Origin: SIG701 sp045544955
Lineage (GTDB): Bacteria; Bacillota; Clostridia; Oscillospirales; CAG-272
DNA: 14,305 nt
Assembly (NCBI GenBank): GCA_045544955.1
Contig: JAZPZY010000064.1
Span: 1-14,305 of the forward strand
Direction: 5' to 3'
Shown: piece by piece, positions 6,641 to 12,957 of the stretch
Position numbering within the stretch: position 1 is the stretch's first letter
Layout of the letters: each line of letters opens with the position of its first letter
Program-made: the position numbers and the translations under genes
Notes under the pieces: generated by a model
Database searches by the model: none
What the model was told of the DNA's origin: nothing
The model's input: only the letters and a program-made list of their open reading frames with translations

Positions 6641-7726
6641 TCAGAATTTTGTAGGCTTCGTCGTCAAATACCGTTTTACCATCAGCGCCACCTTAAAGGT
6701 AATGGCGTGGTCAAACTCACGGAGGTCCAGACCGGTCAGCTTGCGGATCTTCTCCAGTCGATACACCAGTGTATTGCGGTGCACGAACAGCTTCCGGGAG
6801 GTTTCCGACACGTTCAGGTTATTCTCAAAGAAGCACTGAATGGTCATCAGCGTTTCACGGTCCAGCGATTCCAGTGAGCCGTTCTTGAATACTTCCTGCA
6901 AAAACATCTCGCACAGGGTGGTAGGCAGCTGATAGATCAGACGGCCGATACCCAGATTTTCATAGCTGATGATATCCTTTTCCGTATCAAAGACCTTGCC
7001 CACTTCCAGCGCCACCTGGGCTTCCTTATAGGAGCGTGCCAGATCCTTGATGTTATCAACCGGCTTGCCGATACCGATGGATACCTTGGTGAAGAACTCG
7101 GAATTGAGGGTATCCGCAATGGATTTCGCCAGTTTTTCGATCTCCTTCACGGGGGAGTTTGGCTTGACTTCCTTCACGAGGACGATGTCCTGCTCGCCCA
7201 CGCTGATTACGTAATCCTTATTTTTGTCCGGGAAGATGTTCTGCACCATATCGAAGGGAAGTGCCTCGCCCTTGGTATGGAATTTGATCAGAAATACGAC
7301 CCGCACCTCTTCCGTACTGAAATGCAGTTCCTTGCTCTTGATGTAGATATCGGAAGGCAGGATATTGTCGAGGATAATGTTCTTGATGAAAGAACTCTTA
7401 TCGTATTTCTCGTCGTAGAGGTTCTTGATATTGGCAAAGGTAACGGAAAGGATCGTGGCGATCTTGTCCGCCAGTTTATCCTCGCCCTCCACAAATACGA
7501 TATATTCCCATTTTGCATCCATGGAAATGGGACGGTAAGTAACGCCGCCGATGGTAACCGCCTCCGCAGTGTACGAAAGCTCGTCGCGCACCCCCGGCTT
7601 CATTTCTCCGATCTTCACAAGTTCGCTGCAAGCGATAATTACGCCGTTTTCGTCAATAACGCCGGTCACACGGTCAATCGTGTCGCGCATCTGGTGGATG
7701 ATTCCCTGAAAAAGACGGCTCGACAT
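6641..7726 (-). CDS. CdaR/PucR-family transcriptional regulator
   Basis: Probable DNA-binding regulator of 361 residues. An N-terminal sensory-looking region (about 15-100: GVIDENGVIIACSELVKIG, then TYRPISMDAKWEYIVFVEG) resembles a small PAS/CdaR-type input domain. The middle (about 135-245) matches the GGDEF-like domain of CdaR proteins (KVSIGIGKPVDNIKDLARSY, with EAQVALEVGKVF). The C-terminus (about 295-352) carries the PucR-type helix-turn-helix, NNLNVSETSRKLFVHRNTLV followed by YRLEKIRKLTG. Relatives sense sugar diacids, purine catabolites or other small molecules, but the ligand here cannot be read from sequence. There is no signal peptide, so it is cytoplasmic. The ATG at 7726 has a strong AAAGGAGG site and its own promoter (7800-7828). 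It stands between an unknown membrane protein gene and ftsE, so the regulated genes are not obvious. Confidence 0.88.
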   Translation of the reverse strand: MSSRLFQGIIHQMRDTIDRVTGVIDENGVIIACSELVKIGEMKPGVRDELSYTAEAVTIGGVTYRPISMDAKWEYIVFVEGEDKLADKIATILSVTFANIKNLYDEKYDKSSFIKNIILDNILPSDIYIKSKELHFSTEEVRVVFLIKFHTKGEALPFDMVQNIFPDKNKDYVISVGEQDIVLVKEVKPNSPVKEIEKLAKSIADTLNSEFFTKVSIGIGKPVDNIKDLARSYKEAQVALEVGKVFDTEKDIISYENLGIGRLIYQLPTTLCEMFLQEVFKNGSLESLDRETLMTIQCFFENNLNVSETSRKLFVHRNTLVYRLEKIRKLTGLDLREFDHAITFKVALMVKRYLTTKPTKF

Positions 7727-7799
7727 AAGGCGCCTCCTTTCAACAATTCAACATACAAAATCGGTACAAACGCTTCGCCAGTTGTATATACTATACTAT

Positions 7800-7828
7800 A
7801 TTCTACAGTATTTTTTGTATTTTTTCAA
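7800..7828 (-). promoter_or_regulatory. Sigma-A-type promoter of the CdaR-like gene
   Basis: On the minus strand, TTGAAA (7828-7823) and TAGAAT (7805-7800) are separated by 17 nt, each one mismatch from consensus. Transcription would start near 7793, giving a 5' leader of about 65 nt to the ATG at 7726. No operator is recognisable. Confidence 0.7.
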
Positions 7829-7869
7829 TAGTTTTTTCTATGTTTTTTCTAAATTCCGACTGTTTTTTT
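7811..7869 (-). promoter_or_regulatory. Helically phased A-tracts at the CdaR-like promoter
   Basis: Runs of six or seven A on the minus strand lie at 7869-7863, 7848-7843, 7837-7832, 7825-7820 and 7816-7811. Their spacings of about 20, 11, 12 and 9 nt are close to multiples of a DNA helical turn. Such phasing is known to bend DNA, and A-rich DNA upstream of -35 can act as an UP element. The bending itself is a prediction. Confidence 0.55.
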
Positions 7870-7893
7870 GGTCAAATCACTGCGATGAGACGC

Positions 7894-8361
7894 TCAGCGG
7901 TAGAAAACGTGCACGTACAGGCAGTACACCACGAACAGAACGGTAGACACAACGGAGGCAATCATGATCGTCGTTGGAATCAGCCGGCTGTACAAAAGGC
8001 AGGCGATAAACGCAAACAGTACGACGCACAGAATCATTGCAGGCGTAACGTAATGACCGGAAGTATCCACTTTCTTTACGATAACCACCGTTTGATAGAT
8101 CACCGCCGCCAGCGTCAGAACGCCGAACGCCACCGTCAGAGGCAACAGCCAGTTTTCATAGAACTGCAGTTCACGCTGCCCGCTGCTCTGCAAAGCGCTC
8201 AGGATGCAGATAGCCACGATATCCGTAAGGATCATGATCGCCATCCGTCCTGCAGCTACATTGCTGCTTGTTTTTGCACCTCCGGACAGTACTTGTTTGC
8301 CGGTTTTCGATTTTTTAAGCATTTTTTCCTTCGCCATAACCATTTCAGCCCCGTTCGCCAA
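7894..8361 (-). CDS. Unrecognised four-helix membrane protein
   Basis: I do not recognise a family. The 155-residue reading has a lysine-rich N-terminus (about 10-30, cytoplasmic by the positive-inside rule) and four hydrophobic segments at about 37-57, 70-95, 105-124 and 129-152, ending shortly after the last helix. No catalytic motif is visible. The start is uncertain. TTG at 8361 has AGGAG 9 nt upstream but lies inside a small hairpin (GTTCGC/GCGAAC). In-frame ATGs at 8343 and 8337 lack a good site. Its reality is supported by a consensus promoter at 8508-8536, a clean single frame and a composition typical of membrane proteins. It looks monocistronic, as the next gene has its own promoter. 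No clear terminator follows it. Confidence 0.75.
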   Translation of the reverse strand: MANGAEMVMAKEKMLKKSKTGKQVLSGGAKTSSNVAAGRMAIMILTDIVAICILSALQSSGQRELQFYENWLLPLTVAFGVLTLAAVIYQTVVIVKKVDTSGHYVTPAMILCVVLFAFIACLLYSRLIPTTIMIASVVSTVLFVVYCLYVHVFYR

Positions 8362-8395
8362 AGCGAACCGCTCCTTTTCGATTTTTTAAGAATAG

Positions 8396-8420
8396 GCGGC
8401 AAATACAAGTGATGTGCCGC
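8396..8420 (-). other. Hairpin in the leader of the membrane-protein gene
   Basis: On the minus strand GCGGCA (8420-8415) can pair with TGCCGC (8401-8396) across a 13-nt loop, inside the leader of about 140 nt between the promoter and the start. A perfect GACGCAGCGTC palindrome lies further upstream in the same leader. I recognise no known riboswitch. The remaining leader (8421-8500) shows nothing else convincing. Confidence 0.3.
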
Positions 8421-8507
8421 ACAAACATACAATACGTTGATTAACAGACGCTGCGTCCTGCGGACAAGTTCCAGGTTTCGGACACAATCCTGTTATGATA
8501 CCATAAT

Positions 8508-8536
8508 ATTATACTATATTTGTGCCCGTTTGTCAA
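8508..8536 (-). promoter_or_regulatory. Consensus sigma-A promoter of the membrane-protein gene
   Basis: On the minus strand there is a perfect TTGACA (8536-8531), a 17-nt spacer and a perfect TATAAT (8513-8508). Such an exact match predicts strong constitutive transcription starting near 8501. The only minus-strand gene it can serve before the next promoter is the membrane protein at 7894-8361. Confidence 0.88.
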
Positions 8537-8598
8537 TTTTTTTTGTAAAACTCCTGCATTCTTTTTCCGAAATCCTCGAAAAAGCACCGTTTGCATAC

Positions 8599-8635
8599 AA
8601 AAAAAGGGGCTGTCGCATTTAGATGCGACAGCCCC
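8599..8635 (-). terminator. Rho-independent terminator of the heat-shock operon
   Basis: GGGGCTGTCGCAT (8606-8618) pairs perfectly over 13 bp with 8623-8635 around a 4-nt loop. On the minus strand the stem is followed directly by seven T (8605-8599). It lies about 165 nt after the prmA stop, just beyond copy A of the structured repeat, and insulates the next promoter at 8508-8536. Confidence 0.9.
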
Positions 8636-8665
8636 AAGTTTTTGCGGCAGAGACGCAAAAACTTG
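8635..8665. other. 12-bp hairpin between terminator and repeat copy A
   Basis: CAAGTTTTTGCG (8635-8646) pairs perfectly with CGCAAAAACTTG (8654-8665) around a 7-nt loop. It shares one base with the terminator stem and overlaps the first bases of repeat copy A. Copy B lacks a counterpart, so this may be part of a longer version of the same element, or of the terminator region. Confidence 0.55.
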
Positions 8666-8785
8666 AAATTCCGTAGGAATATGCTGCGAGATTTCCCGTT
8701 TTTTGCCCGGAACGGGCAAAAATGACCGCCGTATCGGGCAAGGGAAAGCTCGCGGAGGTGTTGCACTTTCAACTGCAACACCTCC
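8663..8785 (+). repeat. Structured inverted-pair repeat, copy A
   Basis: Reading plus, the element starts TTGAAAT, then has an outer stem GCGAGATTTCCC (8686-8697) pairing with GGGAAAGCTCGC (8742-8753), 11 of 12 positions. This encloses a 10-bp hairpin (8700-8709 with 8713-8722) and a short CCG/CGG hairpin (8726-8728 with 8735-8737). It ends in a 12-bp hairpin GGAGGTGTTGCA (8754-8765) with TGCAACACCTCC (8774-8785). Copy B at 10937-11052 on the other strand has the same blocks and layout. It fills most of the 3' UTR of prmA, where it is transcribed in the antisense orientation of copy B. No protein is encoded, and I do not recognise a named family. Confidence 0.85.
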
Positions 8786-8799
8786 TTTTCATTTCTGTA

Positions 8800-9747
8800 T
8801 TACCGTTTGGTCACAACGCCGGCATACCAGCCGTTCTCACGCTTGCCGTCAATGACTTTCAGTCCGTTCGCCGCAAGCACGGACAACACCTCGTCCGCCC
8901 GCTCTTCAATAATACCGGATACGATCAGGACGCCGTTCTCTTTCATGAAGCGGCCGATGTCCGGTGCCATACGGATGATCACGTCTGCCACGATATTGGC
9001 AACGCACACGTCGTACTGTCCTGCGGGCACGTCCTTCAGCAGATCGGACACGGCGCAGGTGACGTTTTCCGTTCCGTTGAGAACGCAGTTTTCCCCGGCG
9101 ATCCGTACCGCCACGGGATCAATATCGCAGGCATAGGCAGATGCCGCCCCCAGTTTGGAGGCACAGATAGCCAGAATACCGCTGCCGCATCCCACGTCCA
9201 GAACGGTGCAGCCGGGCTTCACGTAGGATTCCAGATGTGCCGCACAAAGCCGGGTAGTCTCGTGGGTACCGGTACCGAAGGCCATGCCGGGATCCATCAG
9301 CACCGTCACCTCGCCAGGCTGTGCCTCGTATGTTTCCCACACGGGCACGATCACCAGACGGTTGCCCGTTTTGATGGGCTTGTAGTATTTTTTCCAGGAA
9401 TCCGCCCAATCCTCTTCCGACACGCCGGCGGTAGTTACCTCCGCCTTGATGCCGCATTCCGCCAGGCGGGCACGGACGAAAAATTCCGCTTCAGCGGGGG
9501 ACTTTTCATCGGGGACGAACACGGACACTGCCGCCGTGGTACGGTCGCGCGCCAGCAGCTCCTCGTCGATCAGATCGCCGTACACACCGTCCAGCTCCTT
9601 CTCCACGTCGGAGAAATCCTCGATCATAAGGGCGTTATCCACCATGCTCATGATGGCAGTCAGCGTATCCAGATGCGCTCTGTCTGCGCTCACGCGGATG
9701 CAGATCCAGTTTTTATCCTCGTAGTTTTCAATGGTTTCGTATTCCAT
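8800..9747 (-). CDS. prmA: Ribosomal protein L11 methyltransferase PrmA
   Basis: SAM-dependent methyltransferase that trimethylates ribosomal protein L11, in the cytoplasm. The 315 residues have the family layout: an N-terminal L11-recognition domain (about 1-100), a linker with EEDWADSWKKYY (111-122), then a Rossmann methyltransferase domain. Its PrmA-specific motif is DPGMAFGTGTHETT (152-165). SAM motif I is DVGCGSG (184-190), an acidic residue (D209) lies at the end of the second strand, and NIVA (251-254) is the catalytic motif IV. ATG at 9747 has GGAGGACAGC before it. It lies 12 nt after dnaJ, so the two are cotranscribed. This linkage is common in Firmicutes, where an rRNA methyltransferase gene often follows prmA, but not here: a terminator follows at 8599-8635. 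Confidence 0.97.
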   Translation of the reverse strand: MEYETIENYEDKNWICIRVSADRAHLDTLTAIMSMVDNALMIEDFSDVEKELDGVYGDLIDEELLARDRTTAAVSVFVPDEKSPAEAEFFVRARLAECGIKAEVTTAGVSEEDWADSWKKYYKPIKTGNRLVIVPVWETYEAQPGEVTVLMDPGMAFGTGTHETTRLCAAHLESYVKPGCTVLDVGCGSGILAICASKLGAASAYACDIDPVAVRIAGENCVLNGTENVTCAVSDLLKDVPAGQYDVCVANIVADVIIRMAPDIGRFMKENGVLIVSGIIEERADEVLSVLAANGLKVIDGKRENGWYAGVVTKR

Positions 9748-9759
9748 GCTGTCCTCCGC

Positions 9760-10887
9760 TTATTTGAAGAAGCGCTTGAAGAATTTATCGCGCCCCTTGG
9801 TGTTGGCTTCGCCGCAGCTTTCCGCAAATTTGCGGAGAATATCCTTCTGTTCTCCGGTGAGATTTTTCGGCACTTCCACCGTCACGGTGATATGCAGAGT
9901 GCCCCGGTTCTTCGTATTCACCACCGGTACGCCTCTTTGGCGGAGGTTGAAGGTCGTGCCTGTCTGGGTACCCTCGGGAATGTCGAATTTCTCCGTTCCC
10001 TCCAGGGTGGGAATATCGATCTGTGCGCCCAGCGCGGCCTCCGTAAAGGAGATCGGCACCTCGCAGTAGATATCGTTTCCTTCCCTTTCGAAAACGGCGT
10101 GGGGCTTCACGGTTACGTAAATATAAAGGTCGCCGGCAGGGCCGCCGTCCCGTCCGTCACTGCCCTGTCCGCTGAGCACGATCCGCTGACCGTCGTCAAT
10201 ACCGGCAGGAATCGTCACGTCCAGTTTTTTCGTGGCACGGATATAGCCGCTGCCACGGCAATCGTCACAGGGCTTTTCAATGATTTTGCCTGCACCCCGG
10301 CAGGCATCACAGGTCTTCTGCGTCTGCATGATACCGAGAGGCGTACGCTGCTGCACGCGGACACGGCCGGATCCGCCGCAGGCGGAACAGGTTTTGGGAG
10401 AGGTTCCCTTTGCCGCACCGGTGCCGGAACAGGTTCCGCACTTCTGCACGCGCTGATAGGAGATCTCTTTCTTGACACCGAACACCGCTTCCTCAAAGGT
10501 CAGAGTTACACGGACGTTGATGTCCTCACCCCGCACGGGGCCGCGCCGGTTGCTTCCGCCGCCGCCGAAGCCGCCGCCAAAGAAGCTGGAGAAAATATCG
10601 GAAATATCGAAGTCCATGCCGCCGAAGCCGCCAAATCCGCCGCCCATACCGCCGTTTTCAAAGGCGGCGTGGCCGAACTGGTCGTACTGGGCTTTCTTTT
10701 CCGGATCGGAAAGAACGGCGTACGCTTCGTTTACTTCCTTAAACTTTTTCTCCGCCTCCGCATCTCCCGGGTTGATATCAGGATGATACTTCTTCGCCAG
10801 CGTCCTGTATGCTTTTTTTATCGCCGCCTCGTCGGCGGATTTATCGATGCCCAGTGCCTCATAATAGTCACGTTTTGTTTCTGCCAT
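9760..10887 (-). CDS. dnaJ: Chaperone DnaJ (class A Hsp40)
   Basis: Cochaperone that brings unfolded proteins to DnaK and stimulates its ATPase. The 375 residues hold all class A parts: a J domain (1-70) with the essential HPD at 35-37, a Gly/Phe-rich linker (about 75-115), a zinc-binding domain with four CxxCxGxG motifs (cysteine pairs 150/153, 167/170, 193/196, 207/210), and C-terminal substrate-binding and dimerisation regions (about 220-350). ATG at 10887 is preferred: AAAGGTGAG lies at proper spacing, while a GTG at 10893 would overlap it. A small hairpin (10901-10917) abuts the ribosome binding site. The 170-nt gap to dnaK is long for this operon because repeat copy B sits in it. Confidence 0.98.
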   Translation of the reverse strand: MAETKRDYYEALGIDKSADEAAIKKAYRTLAKKYHPDINPGDAEAEKKFKEVNEAYAVLSDPEKKAQYDQFGHAAFENGGMGGGFGGFGGMDFDISDIFSSFFGGGFGGGGSNRRGPVRGEDINVRVTLTFEEAVFGVKKEISYQRVQKCGTCSGTGAAKGTSPKTCSACGGSGRVRVQQRTPLGIMQTQKTCDACRGAGKIIEKPCDDCRGSGYIRATKKLDVTIPAGIDDGQRIVLSGQGSDGRDGGPAGDLYIYVTVKPHAVFEREGNDIYCEVPISFTEAALGAQIDIPTLEGTEKFDIPEGTQTGTTFNLRQRGVPVVNTKNRGTLHITVTVEVPKNLTGEQKDILRKFAESCGEANTKGRDKFFKRFFK

Positions 10888-10900
10888 TGTCACTCACCTT

Positions 10901-10917
10901 TCTCCGCTTTCCGGAGA
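10901..10917 (-). other. Hairpin abutting the dnaJ ribosome binding site
   Basis: TCTCCG (10901-10906), a 5-nt loop and CGGAGA (10912-10917) form a 6-bp stem whose downstream arm touches the AAAGGTGAG site of dnaJ. It could moderate dnaJ initiation and might open at high temperature, but with so short a stem this is only a suggestion. Confidence 0.3.
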
Positions 10918-10936
10918 GAATAGAAAAACGCCAAAT

Positions 10937-11052
10937 GGAGGTGCCGCATATATATGCGGCACCTCCGCGAGCTTCCTCTTAACCGCTGAAACGGTCATTT
11001 TTGCCCCAAGAAGGGCAAAAATCGGGAAATCTCGCCAGCCAAGACATTTCAA
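10937..11052 (-). repeat. Structured inverted-pair repeat, copy B
   Basis: Reading minus, TTGAAAT (11052-11046) starts 5 nt past the dnaK stop. It is followed by GCGAGATTTCCCG (11035-11023), a 10-bp hairpin (11022-11013 with 11006-10997), ACCG/CGGT around a 6-nt loop, the return arm AAGCTCGC, and a perfect 30-nt palindrome (10937-10966, GGAGGTGCCGCATAT and its complement). Against copy A (8663-8785, opposite strand) I count by hand roughly 60 identities over the 75-nt core. Differences sit mainly in loops, and the terminal stem changes by compensating pairs. The final palindrome is followed 8 nt later by TTTTT, so it might also attenuate transcription between dnaK and dnaJ. Confidence 0.85.
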
Positions 11053-11057
11053 TCTTA

Positions 11058-12902
11058 TCAGTTTTCGCTCTTATCCTCGAAATCTGCGTTATAGTAAGTT
11101 CCGTCGCCGCCCTGTGCGCCTGCACCGGGATTGGCGTTCGGATCAAATCCGGCGCCGCCTGCAGCCTGTGCGGCCTGATACAGTTTTTCAGCCAGCGGAT
11201 AGAAGGATTTCTCCAGAGCCTCGGTATCTGCCTTGATGGCGTCGGTATCGCCGCCCTTTACGGTCTCCTTCAGCTTCTCCACAGCGGCAAGAACGGGAGC
11301 CTTTTCCTCCTCGGTCACCTTATCGCCCAGCTCACCGAGAGATTTCTCGATCTGGAAGATCATGCTTTCGGCGTGGTTCTTCACCTCAACGGCTTCCTTC
11401 TGCTTCTTGTCCTCCTCGGCGAACTTCTCCGCATCCTTTACGGCACGGTCGATGTCCTCCTTGGACATGTTGGTAGAAGAAGTAATGGTGATGTGCTGTT
11501 CCTTGCCGGTGCCCTTATCCTGCGCGGTAACGTTTACGATACCGTTGGCGTCGATGTCAAAGGTAACCTCGATCTGCGGCACGCCCCGGGGAGCCGGTGC
11601 GATACCGTCCAGAATAAAGCGTCCAAGGGTAGTGTTGCCGGCAGCCATATCTCTTTCACCCTGCAGAACGTGGATCTCCACGGAGGTCTGACCGTCTGCG
11701 GCAGTGGAGTACACCTGGCTCTTCTTTACGGGGATAGTAGTATTGCGGTCGATGATGCGGTTGAATACGCCGCCCAGCGTCTCGATACCGAGAGACAGAG
11801 GCGTAACGTCCAGAAGCAGAACGTCCTTCACGTCGCCGCCCAGAACGCCGCCCTGGATAGCCGCACCGATAGCTACACACTCGTCGGGGTTGATGCCCTT
11901 GAAGGGATCCTTGCCGATGAAGTTCTTTACAGCCTCCTGCACGGCGGGAATACGGGTGGAGCCGCCTACCAGCAGAACCTTATCTACCTGAGAAACGGAC
12001 AGACCGGCGTCAGCCAGTGCCTTCTTGGTGGGTACCATGGTACGCTCTACCAGATCGGCAGTCAGCTCGTTGAACTTGGCACGGGACAGGGTTGCGTCAA
12101 AGTGCTTCGGGCCGGTAGCGTCTGCGGTGATAAAGGGCAGATTGATCTGGGTGCTCATGGTACCGGACAGCTCGATCTTTGCCTTCTCTGCGGCTTCCTT
12201 CAGTCTCTGCAGAGCCATTTTATCACTGCGGAGATCGATGCCGTTTTCCGCCTTGAAGGTATCGGCGATCCAGTCGATGATACGCTGGTCGAAGTCGTCG
12301 CCGCCCAGAGCCGTATCGCCGTTGGTAGCCAGCACTTCAAACACGCCGTCGGAGATTTCAAGCAGGGATACGTCGAACGTACCGCCGCCCAGGTCGTACA
12401 CCATGATCTTCTGATCCACGCCGTCCTTATCCACGCCGTAAGCGAGAGCGGCGGCGGTAGGCTCGTTGATGATACGCTTTACCTCAAGACCTGCGATCTT
12501 ACCGGCGTCCTTCGTAGCCTGACGCTGTGCGTCGGAGAAGTAAGCGGGCACGGTGATTACCGCGTCGGTAACAGTGGTACCGAGGAATGCTTCCGCATCC
12601 GCCTTCAGCTTCTGCAGAATCATAGCGGAAATTTCCTGGGGCGTCAGCATCTTGCCGTCGATGTCCACCTTATAGTCGGTGCCCATCTTACGCTTGATGC
12701 TCATGATGGTCTTGTCGGGGTTGGTGATTGCCTGATTCTTGGCAACCTTGCCGACCAGACGCTCGCCCGTCTTAGAAAATGCGACTACGGACGGTGTTGT
12801 TCTTGCGCCCTCTGCGTTTGCGATGACAACAGCGTTACCGCCCTCAACCACTGCAACGCAGGAATTTGTTGTACCGAGGTCAATACCGATAATCTTTCCC
12901 AT
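11058..12902 (-). CDS. dnaK: Chaperone DnaK (Hsp70)
   Basis: ATP-driven chaperone working with DnaJ and GrpE. The 614 residues are full length. The nucleotide-binding domain shows GIDLGTTNS (6-14), DLGGGTFDVS (170-179) and LVGGSTRIPAV (311-321). The interdomain linker VLLLDVTP is at 361-368, followed by the substrate-binding domain, helical lid and a Gly/Ala-rich tail ending in ADFEDKSEN. After KRKMG (about 70-74) the protein goes almost directly to YKVDIDGK, lacking the insert of roughly 20-25 residues found in Gram-negative DnaKs; this is the monoderm signature. The ATG at 12902 has AAAGGAAG upstream. The frame is open to 12974, but those residues are not DnaK-like. It lies 55 nt after grpE. 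Confidence 0.99.
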   Translation of the reverse strand: MGKIIGIDLGTTNSCVAVVEGGNAVVIANAEGARTTPSVVAFSKTGERLVGKVAKNQAITNPDKTIMSIKRKMGTDYKVDIDGKMLTPQEISAMILQKLKADAEAFLGTTVTDAVITVPAYFSDAQRQATKDAGKIAGLEVKRIINEPTAAALAYGVDKDGVDQKIMVYDLGGGTFDVSLLEISDGVFEVLATNGDTALGGDDFDQRIIDWIADTFKAENGIDLRSDKMALQRLKEAAEKAKIELSGTMSTQINLPFITADATGPKHFDATLSRAKFNELTADLVERTMVPTKKALADAGLSVSQVDKVLLVGGSTRIPAVQEAVKNFIGKDPFKGINPDECVAIGAAIQGGVLGGDVKDVLLLDVTPLSLGIETLGGVFNRIIDRNTTIPVKKSQVYSTAADGQTSVEIHVLQGERDMAAGNTTLGRFILDGIAPAPRGVPQIEVTFDIDANGIVNVTAQDKGTGKEQHITITSSTNMSKEDIDRAVKDAEKFAEEDKKQKEAVEVKNHAESMIFQIEKSLGELGDKVTEEEKAPVLAAVEKLKETVKGGDTDAIKADTEALEKSFYPLAEKLYQAAQAAGGAGFDPNANPGAGAQGGDGTYYNADFEDKSEN

Positions 12903-12957
12903 AATAATCTTCCTTTCTGTACTCTCTATATATAATGTGTCTACGGATGCGATTGAC

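Noticed and set aside
8441..8781. Two short minus-strand open frames (8441-8719 and 8533-8781) in the gap after prmA
   Set aside because: They run through the repeat hairpins, the terminator and the consensus promoter, and their sequence is explained by those elements. The GGAGGTG before one of them is the repeat stem, not a dedicated ribosome binding site.
8722..10923. 733-codon open frame on the plus strand, antisense to dnaJ and prmA
   Set aside because: It lies opposite two clear genes, begins inside repeat copy A and has low-complexity His/Gly-rich content reflecting the complementary codons. There is no family resemblance and no sensible start signal.
11001..12935. 644-codon open frame on the plus strand, antisense to dnaK
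   Set aside because: Long open frames opposite dnaK are a known by-product of its codon bias and have been mis-annotated before. It has no own features, and dnaK is certain.
12903..12957. Possible internal promoter before dnaK (TATATA-rich stretch)
   Set aside because: The AT-rich -10-like sequence has no acceptable -35 at 16-18 nt, and the gap is short within an operon.
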